Assembly: GCA_013054445.1 (NCBI GenBank)
Contig: JAAMPI010001672.1
Location: 1 to 11,567, forward strand
DNA: 11,567 nucleotides
Direction of reading: 5' to 3'
Source of the DNA: Cudoniella acicularis
Taxonomy: Eukaryota > Ascomycota > Leotiomycetes > Helotiales > Helotiaceae
Shown: piece after piece, positions 1-9,210 of the stretch
Layout of the letters: every line of letters begins with the position of its first letter
Position numbering within the stretch: the first letter of the stretch is position 1
Notes under the pieces: model-generated
The model's database searches: none
What the model saw: only the letters and a program-made list of their open reading frames with translations
Told to the model about the DNA's origin: nothing
Program-made: the position numbers and the translations under genes

Positions 1-71
1 GCCCCGTTTCTCCCCCCCCATTCCTCCTCGTCTCCCCTACTACCTACACCAAACTAACAAACCAAACACAG

Positions 72-439
72 ATACCGCCGCACAGCATGCACCCTCACCA
101 GCTCCCTCGGAGCCCTCCCAACAACAGGCACCTGCAGCGAAACCCCCACAAACCACGTGCTGACCCTGAGCAACAGCATCACTTACACGTACCCTGTCCC
201 AACGGTAAATAGCGTGTATCAGAGTTTTGGGTTAGTAGTGCTGTTTTGGTCGTTGTTGGTAGTGGTAGTAGGACAGTGACTAGTACCGCGGGGGAGGGAG
301 TAGTACGGTGGGAGGTGTGTCCAGTACTTCTACGGGGAAAACCAGCAGCGCTGCGAATGTGAATTTGGAAGTGAGGAAACCATGGGTTGCTGTGCCTTTA
401 GTGGTGCTGCTTTTTGCCGTTATGAGCGAGTGTTGGTAA
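72..439 (+). CDS. Possible 3' end of a surface-protein gene, partial
   Basis: Tentative and unrecognised. An intron end seems visible at the window edge: ACTAAC branch-like sequence at 53-58 and a CACAG acceptor ending at 71. From 72 the frame is open through a Thr/Ser-rich stretch with two Cys (frame fixed by TGC at 88-90), reaching ACG at 202-204. Splicing GT at 205 to the TAG ending at 283 (79 nt, phase 0) joins a Gly/Ser/Thr-rich segment and then a C-terminal hydrophobic run (VAVPLVVLLFAVM) ending with TAA at 437-439. Small residues, a short spacer and a hydrophobic end resemble a GPI-anchor signal, so a wall or membrane-anchored protein is inferred. The intron lacks a clear branch site. 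If it is not removed, the frame ends at TGA 277-279 after a different hydrophobic tail. The C/A-rich composition keeps several frames open by chance, so the whole call could be wrong. Confidence 0.33.
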
Positions 440-933
440 ATACCATAGCGGTCAACTGGTCAGTCAAGAAGGGATACTCATGTTGTCCTGGTGGCTTGAT
501 TTCTAACCACAGAGCTGGTGGAGTAGGAAGAGAGTTTTGGTATCCTGTTGAGGATGAAGGGGAAAAAAGAGCGAGGATGATTTTAAGATGAAAAGGAAAT
601 GTAGATAGATGGATATAATGTAATGATAATTTATAATCCTAGACGCAGTTGATGTAGATTAAAAGAGGCACGTTGTTTTATTCCCTAGAAGTGAGTATAG
701 ATGGTATAGATGCATTATCATTCACTAACAGACAACCAAACAGTCTTGCCCTCATCATCGCGATGGCGATATACCTCTACCTACAGATGCAGATGCCCAT
801 CCATGATTCATCCCAAATGATATATACCAAACCAAGCCAAGAACAAGCAAAGTGGTATTTTACAATCCAATCCAACCCGGAACTCCATGCAAATAAATAT
901 GAATGCCGCACCCCACTTTCCTCTTACCACACA
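440..933. other. Convergent 3' intergenic region
   Basis: No gene seen. The stretch lies between the putative plus-strand gene ending at 439 and the minus-strand b561 gene ending at 934, so it should hold both 3' UTRs. It is AT-richer than its flanks. TTTTATT at 676-682 reads AATAAAA on the minus strand and could be a polyadenylation signal about 250 nt past the b561 stop. AAATAAAT at 891-898 is on the plus strand. Open frames at 382-591 and 673-1089 look like chance. Confidence 0.5.
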
Positions 934-3507
934 TTAAGTAAACTCAACCGTTGTAGGAGGCCCACCACCACCACTCTGCCTATTCCTCTCCAGCCTCCTC
1001 CTTCGCCTCCTCTCCGCCGGATCTTCACTCCCAACACCACTAGCAGGACTCATTCCACTCCACGTCCCATGGCTTTCCGGACTTCCTAGACTCCCCGTCG
1101 TCGCTCCCGGTCCACCACCCAGACCCGAGGACTCGCCCGGTCTTCCACTGTAATACGCGCTATCCTTTGGTCTCCTCCCCGCAGCGAAGGCGGGATTTGG
1201 AGGACTTAATGGTGTCATGGGGGGAGGAGGTGCAGCGCCAACACTCGATTCTGCTCTCCTTTCTGCTTCACGCTCATCTCGTCGGTACCGCCGCCGTGAG
1301 GCAGCTGTGTCGGTTCCGCTCAAACTGCTTATACTATCTGCTCTTCGCCTTTGCTCTCGTTGGGTTCGACGGGCTTCTCTTTCTGCGGCTGCTTCTTGCT
1401 CTGTCAAACGCCGTAATGTGACGTTTCGGTCTTTGTCGCCATGCACCTTAACCTTGACGCTTACAGGTGGTGAGTCCACTGCGCCCGACGCATTTGGCCC
1501 ACCTGATCCTCCTCGACTTCTGCTTCGTCTTCGGGCTTCCTCTTCTGCTGCTGCTAGGCCTGCAGCGGCTGCGACGGCCTCAGCAGCGGCAGCTTCTCCA
1601 GCTCGCCGTCGGCGTTCTGATGGTCGCCGGTGTGGATGTCCACCATTGGACATATATGTTTCACTTCCGGATTCTTCTGGATGCAAGAGACCATGCGGAT
1701 CTGGTGGCGCTTCAGGCATGGCTACTGGCTCTATAATATCCTGTCGCGATCCGGCCGGTCGCCCTATCGCTGCTGTTGAACCTGCTCCAGCGAGAGCTGC
1801 TGGGATGGGCGGAATTGAAGATCCAGGTCGAATTTGATGTGGGTCATCAATAACTGAGGATAGAATAGATGATTCTGTGATGGAATCCGGACCTCGTCTG
1901 CGTTGCTTCCTTACTGGAGAAGGATGCCCATCGCCTGTAAATCTAGACCCTCTCCCTGAGGCTCCTCGGCGTTTTTCTCGCTCAGCATCTAATCTTTCTT
2001 GCTCAATTTGATCAAGGCGAGCCATCTCTTTCTTATCTTTACGGTCCTTCATCTTTTTCGCAAACCAGCCAAGGCCTAGACCTGCTAGAATGCCCTTTCC
2101 AACACCGCCATGCTCGGATCTCGGACGGCGAGACGGAGAAAGAGTTGAGTCGTAATAAGAATAAGAGTCGTAGCTGGATCTTCGGCTTCGACCGTGAGAA
2201 TGCGCCGGAGCTGGTCGAGGAGTTACAGGGCCTTCAGCGGCACTGATAGCTGCTGCCGCCACCACAGGATCTCCTGGACCAGGCAAAAGTGGAGTGCGTG
2301 GTCTTCGGCCTTCTTCCATTCGACTTTCTTCGCTGATTTCACTCTCATTGTGTCGTGACGATCGTCTATTGTGGCGGCGAGAAGGCGTATCGGTCGCAAC
2401 GGCCGAGTATTCGTCGTCTTCCTTTTTTCGCTGTCGTTTCTCCCACCAGGTTGTTGCCAAAGCAGCAGCTCCCAAGGCTGCGGCTCCTTTAAATACACCA
2501 TCCATCACACCCCCACCACTCTTGCGTCGTCGGCTTTCGTATTTTTCGTCTTCTTCGATAAAGCTTCCGCTTCCTCTACGACTAGGGATCACTTCCTCCC
2601 GGCGACTTCGACTTCTACTCCTGTTTCGACTTTGACTCCTTCTTCGTCCACTTAACAATGCGGCCGCTCCTGCTCCTGCAGCTAAGGGACCAAGGAGTCC
2701 AAATCGACTGGGTTTTCTATCTTCAATGACCGTTCCTCCATGACTGCTCTCTCTCATGTGGCCACCGATGGGCGCCATAGCTCTGTAGCTCAACACAAAA
2801 TACAACACCAACAAAAAAGACATCCACAGAGCGTAAAGAATGAATGTATACTTCGGGCTCCCGTAAAGAGTCAATCCCAATGGTACTTGCGCGATTCCCA
2901 ACAACGCTGTCATCCGTCCAAGCCATTGATGCAACACCAATTTAATGGGTATCCTCCTTCGAACTCGTCCTTTCTCGATTCTGTGGATCAGCGATCCTCC
3001 AATTGCTTGGACCAAAATCAGCACGTAAATGGCGAGGCCGATTCCATGATGAGGATTTGTGAGACTGCGATCTGGACCGACAGCAAACCACCCCAAGGTA
3101 AATACCACGGTTGAGAGTCCCACCGTCAGTATCTGCAGATATATATGCCACTTCAACGCCCAGGCTGGAGATCGTCCATAAAATCGTGCCGTCAATATCG
3201 CCGTTGGAACAATAAACAAGAAAGTGATGGCTGCAATGACTCCATGTCCTTTAATCAGACTGTGGTATCCAGGCATATTCGCAAATCTGTTTCCCATTCC
3301 TACGCAAACACAGCTTCATTAGCTTCCTCTCTAAACGAAACGGAATCATTGGAAGAAAATACCATTATATCTCATCGTCTCAAAATTCAACCCCATCAGA
3401 TTCGGCAATAAGAAGTCATTCCGCGAAGAATCCCATGTCCCATCTCCTACGTACATCGTGTTGCTGGAGTAGGTACTGCTCCCCGCTGGCGATAGAGTGT
3501 CGCCCAT
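934..3507 (-). CDS. Cytochrome b561-type membrane protein with long disordered basic tail
   Basis: Two-exon gene: exon 1 is 3507-3363, a 63-nt intron is 3362-3300 (donor GTATTT, branch-like CTAAT, acceptor GCGTAG), exon 2 is 3299-934 (stop TAA). The product is 836 aa. The start is the first ATG after an in-frame TGA; the join is phase 1 and gives RYNG-MGNRF. Residues 1-66 are a lumenal or outer N-terminus with a GDGTWDSS motif and no clear signal peptide. Residues about 67-221 hold five hydrophobic helices. His67, His100, His132/133 and His172 match the haem-ligand pattern of b561/ferric-reductase transmembrane domains, which move electrons across membranes. The other 610 residues are low-complexity: RS and RRR runs, Ala/Gly-rich short segments near 248-265, 312-334 and 446-461, a Lys/Arg/Glu stretch near 461-493, and a SVKVKVHG-containing segment at 662-689. 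No DOMON domain is visible. The substrate is unknown. The fold is fairly sure; the tail's role is unknown. Confidence 0.88.
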
Positions 3508-4854
3508 AATGGCGAGGCTGTGTGCTGGCCCTCAAGGGGCAGCTCTCGATGTATGTCTTCAACAACGAATTCGTCGCAATTGTGCAATCGCGCGCCGATG
3601 TCGATATCGATATGTAGCCGTGGAATGAAGGCGCAGGAATGTACTCGATCGTATCGCAATGATATCGTGGTGCAGCGAGCTAGCTGAGCTGGTGGAAATG
3701 GAAAAATCAGGCGGTGAAAAGGGTTGTAAACACCGCTTATCTTATCCGTTTCCTAGGCAATGCCGAGCTGAGGAAAATCGTACTGTTTGTCCGGTGCCCT
3801 CCTCAGAACTTCGCAATGATGGAAATGAAGGTATTGATGCTTGGAGAAAACAAGGGACGTCGGGGCTGGACTGCGCTGGAGTGTGATGGAGACAAACTGG
3901 ACCGGGATGGAGTAGTGAGTCGTTTTTGAGTTGGTTCGCGGGGTGATGGTGATGCGTCGCTGATCGGGGCCTCAACTGCATTGGCAGGGTTAAACTGCCT
4001 GTTGTGGCCAGTAGGATGGCCCGACAACGAGTCAGCCGAGATGGAGCTTGGTGTGTGGAAACAGCCTCACGATGACTGATAAACAGCAGGACGATTGTTT
4101 GGGATATCTTCACAATTGGTCGCATTTGTAACCTGTCGCAGCTATCAAATCTCCTATAATATGGGACTTTGAACCGAAAGTTAACCTTCGTTCAAAGCAT
4201 GATTTCCTCTTTTGAATCGCCGAGTAGCCCCTCGAACACCGATTACGCTGGTCGAAAACCTTGTTGAAACCAAGTCTGGGGATCTTGTTTACATGTTTTG
4301 TCTTTTCGTGTTTAGGGAGGGAAATGCAAATTGTTTTGCCTTCGTTCAAGTGAACCAATGAACCATTCTCGGTGTCTCACCATTTTCAGCCGTCTGCTTC
4401 ATGAATCGAGAAATATTTTACACGACATCAGGCGGTTATCCTCTTCGTTTTCATTCTATATGGAAGCTATCCCTAATACCAGCATTGGATTTATTCTCAG
4501 GTACGTTACACATTGCGGTGATAGAAAGCGCGTGGTGCAGGGAACTTCGCGAGATGTTTCTTTCTGTCCGAGTTTGTGCATGTAATAGTCCTCCGAAAGT
4601 GGGATATTGCGTCGACAAAAGGTCCTTACAAGTCTTAGGCGCTTAATTGCACTTCTGGGGACGATATTTTTCGATTTGTGAGGAGTTAGGTTGGGTTGCA
4701 GAGAATAAATAGTATATAAAATCGCGACTTCGCAAAGGCTGTGTGACGCTTTTCCACTGTCTCACTGAGCGTGCAATCATGGTTTTAAAGTAAAATAAAA
4801 TATTTTGCGCGAGCAGTGGTATTCTACTTCTTTCAAAACCACTCTTGTGCCGCT

Positions 4855-4904
4855 TCTCCCCCCTCCTATTCGGAGTGTCCCCCCCCCTTTCCCCCCCTTT
4901 TCCC
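4855..4904. repeat. C/T-rich low-complexity tract, G-quadruplex capable on minus strand
   Basis: The plus strand reads C6 near 4858-4863, then C9 T3 C7 T4 C3 at 4879-4904. On the minus strand this gives G3-A4-G7-A3-G9, which meets the usual four-run G-quadruplex pattern. Pyrimidine-rich tracts are common in fungal promoters; here it sits about 1.1 kb upstream of the FHA start. A function is not shown. Homopolymer lengths in such a tract are also prone to sequencing error. Confidence 0.6.
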
Positions 4905-5079
4905 AGCTGTTATCCTTCTATTCAACTGCATTTTATTCAAACGCTTTGATAGACCATTAACCAAAGAAGCCACTCTGAGATAGACATTTAGACAACAACA
5001 CTTTTTAACCGTTTAGTATGAAACAAAGGTAGAAAGCCACCACACAGTATTTTGAAACTCATTCCCTAAAATAGAGTTT

Positions 5080-5087
5080 CCACGTGA
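5080..5087. promoter_or_regulatory. CACGTG box 1 (CCACGTGA), left arm of inverted pair
   Basis: CACGTG core at 5081-5086. The 8-mer is the exact reverse complement of the box at 5108-5115. CACGTG is the classical E-box bound by bHLH factors (Cbf1/SREBP type in fungi). The target gene is inferred from the plus-strand gene downstream. Confidence 0.4.
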
Positions 5088-5107
5088 TACTCAAGCCTGG
5101 ATAAAGC

Positions 5108-5115
5108 TCACGTGG
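5108..5115. promoter_or_regulatory. CACGTG box 2 (TCACGTGG), right arm of inverted pair
   Basis: CACGTG core at 5109-5114, 28 nt centre-to-centre from box 1 and in inverted flank context. Confidence 0.4.
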
Positions 5116-5375
5116 ACTTAAACTTGTTTGCCAATCGGAGCGGAGGTATTGCGGGACATCAGACATGAGCCAAATCGGAATCTGTTGTGGGATTTTCTCA
5201 AATTTTAAGCCTTTACATAACCCTGGAAAAAGCCATACACTGGTTGAGACCCTCTTGCAGGCCAGACCACAAAATGCAGAAAAATATTTCTTTTCCTTTA
5301 TCAGAGCTGACCCTTAAGTCGACTTGCCGAGTGCACAGACCGTGCTGACTGCCACTGGAAAGCGCCCGCGCATAG

Positions 5376-5385
5376 GTCACGTGCC
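5376..5385. promoter_or_regulatory. CACGTG box 3 (GTCACGTGCC)
   Basis: CACGTG core at 5378-5383, only 37 nt upstream of the first leader ATG at 5420. It is the third such palindrome within about 300 nt; one is expected roughly every 4 kb by chance. Confidence 0.4.
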
Positions 5386-5419
5386 CAAAGCGCTCATGTC
5401 CAATCACTTTCTTTGATCC

Positions 5420-5850
5420 ATGAAATTCAGGCATCTTATCAGGCCGCTGCTCGGAGTGGATCCGACCTCGCGTGCGTCTCACGACTCCATACAGATCTCC
5501 AAAGTTTCCAGCTCGGCCACACCCACGCCAAAGGGCACCTCCTCGACCACGACCCATTCGAAGCCCAGCCCAATACCACACCCAGGTGAGTGTTCTCAAT
5601 GCTGTCGTCTGCATGCTGCCCCAGCTAGACGTATTCTCTTAGCTCCGCGGCGTCTATCTCGGCGCTTGCCGACCCCCTCGTCATGGCGTTAAAAACTAGA
5701 GCACGACCGCTAACCGTCTTCACCACCACAGTTCAACCCTCTCACCGACCCTATCCCTCCTTTCCCTTCTATAGAGGTGTCGCACGAGCTTGCAGGGCTG
5801 CCGCGGGAGGTTTGGAGCAACGCGCCATCCATGATCGCGACGAGGTGTAG
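5420..5850 (+). other. Spliced upstream ORF (94 codons) in the probable FHA-gene leader
   Basis: ATG at 5420 opens a frame to 5585, followed by a textbook intron at 5586-5731 (146 nt): donor CAG/GTGAGT, branch GCTAAC at 5709-5714, acceptor CACCACAG. Splicing joins phase 1 (GTT, Val) to a frame ending at TAG 5848-5850, giving 94 aa. The peptide is Ser/Thr/Pro-rich, then basic, and I do not recognise it. The intron and position suggest the 5' leader of the FHA gene rather than a separate gene, which would make this an upstream ORF. An independent small gene cannot be excluded. The intron is better supported than the peptide. Confidence 0.42.
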
Positions 5851-5950
5851 GGGGAGTTACGGATCGAACACATTCCAAACACATACGCCGACAATATCAT
5901 CGAGACTTCACCCTGGACATAGCCAAACGATTCTCCAACATTGCAGATGA
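5831..5950 (+). other. Upstream ORF 2 (39 codons) overlapping the main start as ATGA
   Basis: ATG at 5831 is read in another frame from the main gene and ends at TGA 5948-5950, so the stop overlaps the FHA ATG (5947-5949) in the tetranucleotide ATGA. It also overlaps the last 20 nt of the longer upstream ORF. No other ATG lies between 5831 and 5947. Such geometry can allow termination-reinitiation or limit initiation at the main start. It matters only if transcripts start upstream of 5831. Confidence 0.4.
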
Positions 5951-8294
5951 CGGCAGTTGCGAATCCACCGAGCTTCCAACAGAGCAGCCGGTCGCCATGG
6001 GGTGCTAGTGTCGGGCAAGGAGGACTGAATTCCATGAACCCCGACGAAGTCGCTCGAATGTTCATGCCACGCAAAAGCGCTCAGCGCGCCAACTCCTCCT
6101 CATCAATAGCCTCGACTTCCTCAAATTCCTCGACATCTTCCACCTCTACAATTTCTCAAAGTGCGCCACAGACAAATGGGGTGCCCATGTCAGCCTCCGG
6201 GGATCTGAGTTCGTGGGGAACTGCTGCGGCACGGAAAAAACCGCAACGAACCGGGCCATGGCCAACAAGTAAAGCTGAAGCAATATCTGGAGTATCTACA
6301 GCGCGTCCCCAATCTATATTGGCGACAAATGGCGCCTCCGCCGCCTCCTCGATGACATCCATACATCAACCCTCATCCGTGGTACCGTCGCAGCATGTTC
6401 TACAGAACCCCCCGCAACAAACAAATGGAGTTAGGCCTCCAGCGCAACCAGTTGGCGAGGGAAATCCAGTTCTCTACCTTCTATCAATGAATGGGACCTT
6501 TGAGCGCAAAACAATATCGGTACCGTACTACCCTGACAGCCTACGAATAGGGCGGCAAACCAATGCCAAGACTGTACCGACACCTGCGAACGGCTTTTTT
6601 GACTCCAAAGTTCTGTCAAGACAGCACGCTGAAATCTGGGCTGACCGGAGTGGCAAGATATATATTCGGGATGTCAAATCTTCAAACGGGACCTTTGTGA
6701 ATGGCGCGCGCTTGTCGGCGGAGAATCGAGATTCAGAGCCTCATGAGTTACAAACTCAAGACCACTTAGAACTTGGCATCGATATCGTAAGTGAGGATCA
6801 GAAAACGGTTGTACACCACAAGGTTGCAGCAAAAGTGGAGCATGCTGGTTTTCTGGGCGCGACAAACAACGTATTGGACATGAATTTCGGAGACCTAGAC
6901 CCAGCAAATGGTGCGATGATGGTTCCATCCCAAGGATCGCTTCAAATGAGGGGTCGATCTGGTAGCCAAGGATCTGTGGGGAGCAATGGCCGAATGGGAC
7001 CCCCAGCAAGTGCGGCTGGAAGCCAAATGAGTGTTATGGGTCAGCAAAGGCCAATGAATTTCTGGCTTACACCAGTCACGACGGAGCAAATTGTAAAACG
7101 GTTAACGGTAAGCAGTGATGATTTTTTGACAACAACGGTGGCTGATTACGGACACAGCATGAAATGAGGATAGCACGATTACAGACAAACGATCTTGGAC
7201 GAGCGGACACCTTCCTTGGCTCATTAGTAACGAAGGATGATATTAAAGAAATTGATAAGCAATCCGCATTGGAGTCAATCAAACTGCCGCAAGTTAACGG
7301 TGGCTCCCTGCCTTTCAGAACAGATGCAAAGCCTCGTTTTTCGGACCCTCCAGCACCACCGCCTCAACAACCTCTCCCAGAGAAGCCAGACGTTGCACGT
7401 ACCCACAATTATGAGCCATCATCACCATCATTGAAACGATCCAATACCGAACGACCTCGCTCAGTGCCAAATGTTTCCCCAGTTCGCCAAGAATCACCGA
7501 GTCAAATTATAACCCTCGTTGAAGCTTTGGCTTCTGCGAAGAAAGAAATAGATACCCAAAGCGCCAGGATGCGGGATTTAGAGGAGATGCTTCAGAAGGA
7601 AAGACAAGCCAGGGAGCTTGCTGAAGAACTTGCTAAGCGACTAGAGTCTCAATCGGAAGTGAAGATCAACGGGCATGCAAAGGCAGGTGAAGGGTCTATT
7701 ATTGAGGAAGCTTTCGAGCCACCTTCGGAACCAATCGACTTGAAGGATGAAGAGCCCGAACAGACTTTACCTGAAGTGAAGACCGTGGATCCAACCGCGA
7801 TTTCCGACTCGACATTATTGTTGGAGCAAAGATTGGAGAGTATGCTTGGCGACATGCAACAATTAAGAGAGCAGATGGAGTCATTCAAGCGTCGTGCTGA
7901 AACCGCCGAGTCAGAACGAGATGCAAACCAGAAGACATTGGCCGAGATGGTGGAAAAGATTAGGTCCGAAGAAGCAGCAAGACGTTCTTCCTCGACCGAA
8001 CGTGCTCGATCGCCTTCGAAAGGGCTCCCATCTCTCGATCTTGCCAATGGCCAAGTGGAAGAGCTCAACTCCGCTGCTGAGACTCTGGAGAAAGCCGGTC
8101 TGGCAAACGGCCACGCCGTTGACAGCAAAGAACCTGGCCGATCAGCCGTTAGCACATTGTCGAGACCACCAGGGATTCACGATCCCCTGTTGTATCATGC
8201 AACACCTTACGCTTCAATGTTTGGCGTAGTGATAATTGGCATGGGAATTATGGCGTACTTGAATGGATGGCAACCACCAAAAGTCGACCGATAG
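5947..8294 (+). CDS. pro45: FHA-domain tail-anchored STRIPAK subunit (SLMAP / PRO45 / HAM-4 type)
   Basis: Two exons, 5947-7107 and 7158-8294, with a 50-nt intron at 7108-7157 (GTAAGC donor, CTGAT branch-like site, CACAG acceptor, phase 0); 765 aa. The start is the ATG at 5947, not the TTG at 5941. The join restores IVKRLT-HEMRIARLQTND. Residues 1-174 are Ser/Thr-rich and disordered. An FHA domain spans about 175-283, with the phosphothreonine-binding signature: GR at 202-203, SRQH at 224-227 and NGTFVNG at 247-253. A Pro-rich linker follows, then coiled coils at about 501-554 and 601-661, and a single C-terminal membrane helix at about 737-754 with a short tail, as in tail-anchored proteins. 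This order matches SLMAP, Sordaria PRO45, Neurospora HAM-4 and yeast Far9/Far10, which tether the STRIPAK phosphatase-kinase complex to the ER, nuclear envelope or mitochondria and act in hyphal fusion and fruiting-body development. The symbol is given by homology. Upstream ORFs may control translation. Confidence 0.93.
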
Positions 8295-8893
8295 TGAACT
8301 TCATACTGTTACAATCGTTTTTAATCTCGGTTCAGGGGGCTAGCGGGCAAATACTTATTCTCTTTTGTTTACTTCCTTTACACGATGTAGCAGTCTTGCA
8401 TGGGCGTTCTGGGTGTACACGGCATGAGTCGATTAGTCTCGCTGTACTGCACAACGGCATTGCGCATACAGGTCGGTAGGGTCGGGTCGGTCGCATGGGC
8501 TGGCTTGCTTGGGTGACTCGTATACCGAATTGTTTTTCTTCGACCTAAGTTTGAAGGTCCATTTTCTTGTTTCTTCCCGGTGGTCTCTTTTGAGTTATTT
8601 CTTCATGGCGGTATGAGAAGATGAGGATACGAAGATAAGATATTGTGTCGATGGCGGAAGAAGTAACAGGAGACGCGGCGCCGAGATGGGGAAGCATGCA
8701 GGAGACATGGCAAGGAGGCAACAAGACTGAGGGCAAGAGGGAATGAATCGATCCGATTTGATACTATGGATTGTTTAAGAATCATTCTTCTCGAGTATGA
8801 CGCCCGAGAGTTGTGGGGAGGATGGGTAGATATATTCGTGTGGTATACTTCTTTTTGTTTATAGTCAAAATGGGACCGAACCTTGACCTTCTT
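8295..8893. other. Convergent 3' intergenic region
   Basis: No gene recognised. The stretch holds the 3' UTR of the FHA gene and probably that of the candidate small minus-strand gene ending at 8894. A short direct-repeat patch of GGTCGGTAGG / GTCGGGTCGG lies at 8471-8490. Open frames at 8545-8736 and 8603-8785 on the minus strand show no motifs. Confidence 0.5.
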
Positions 8894-9210
8894 TCACATT
8901 TGGGATCCAAATAACTGTTGATTTTGCGTGATAGGTATGCTTCTCCCCTTCCAACCTGCACTTTCTCTCATCAATTCTACATAGCTGTTCGGTTAGTGGT
9001 GACAGCGCGGACTCCTCCCCAGGATAAACGTCGCATTTGAGCCTCTTACCTGTCAGCCTTGTGGGGCATAGGCGTCTGGGGTAAGACACAGGACGGGAGA
9101 TCATCATGGAGGGAGGTTGGAAGGCTGCTACGCGACAGTAATGGTGGGCGACTGGGCAGAGGGAAGATACTTACCTTCGGTAAGTTCCTAGTGACCTGAA
9201 GTTTGTGCAT
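8894..9210 (-). CDS. Candidate small spliced gene, 50 aa, unrecognised
   Basis: Built from splice signals. Exon 1 is 9210-9175 (12 codons, ending AAG/GTAAGT), intron 1 is 9174-9076 (99 nt, acceptor TTACCCCAG), exon 2 is 9075-9050 (26 nt, ending ACAG/GTAAGA), intron 2 is 9049-8985 (65 nt, branch CACTAAC, acceptor GAACAG), and exon 3 is 8984-8894 (stop TGA). The phases agree across both joins. A TATAAAATA lies about 15-25 nt before the ATG on the minus strand, and an in-frame TAA precedes the start. The predicted peptide starts MHKLQVTRNLPK and contains SYVELMRESAGWKG then IPITQNQQLF; it is soluble and slightly basic, with no membrane segment. I do not recognise the family. If exon 2 is skipped, exon 3 is read in another frame to a stop at about 8865, giving a different 51-residue product, so frame coherence alone is not proof. 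A non-coding spliced transcript is also possible. Confidence 0.42.
9169..9185. repeat. Perfect 7-bp inverted repeat ACTTACC-TTC-GGTAAGT
   Basis: Arms are 9169-9175 and 9179-9185 with a 3-nt loop. Each arm reads as a splice-donor consensus (GGTAAGT) on one strand. On the minus strand the arm is the intron-1 donor of the candidate small gene, and the exon end lies in the hairpin. It may be coincidence. Confidence 0.5.

Larger units (their letters stand above)
3508..5419. other. Long gene-poor intergenic region
   Basis: I find no convincing gene here on either strand. It should contain the b561 promoter (nearest part, including the 10-bp palindrome TCGATATCGA at 3601-3610, about 95 nt upstream of that start) and the distal and proximal promoter of the FHA gene. 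A TATATAAA lies at 4713-4720 on the plus strand, but only a very short frame (ATG GTT TTA AAG TAA) follows it. Open frames at 3742-4125 minus, 3803-4027 minus, 4331-4585 plus and 5213-5614 minus lack recognisable motifs. A GTACGT donor-like site at 4501 has no good partner. The C-rich tract and CACGTG boxes are listed separately. Confidence 0.5.

Noticed and set aside
2..163. Pro/Gln/Ala-rich frame open from the window start to TGA 161-163
   Set aside because: C/A-rich sequence keeps all frames open. The 72-204 frame has better splice context, though neither is certain.
1217..1837. 206-codon plus-strand frame antisense to the b561 tail
   Set aside because: It is a shadow of the Arg/Ser/Ala-rich coding sequence on the other strand, with no domain or coherent start.
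2580..2650. Short SRSR-coding repeats as a tandem repeat or mobile element
   Set aside because: They encode an RS-rich protein segment within one open frame; no terminal repeats or target duplications are visible.
3742..4125. 127-codon minus-strand frame between the b561 and FHA genes
   Set aside because: No motif, start context or splice partner; composition looks like non-coding promoter DNA.
5213..5614. 133-codon minus-strand frame
   Set aside because: It is antisense to the leader exon and intron of the FHA gene, crosses a CACGTG box and has no recognisable motif.
5941..5946. TTG at 5941 as the start of the FHA protein
   Set aside because: A non-ATG start is unnecessary; the ATG at 5947 is in frame and gives a normal N-terminus (MTAVANPP).
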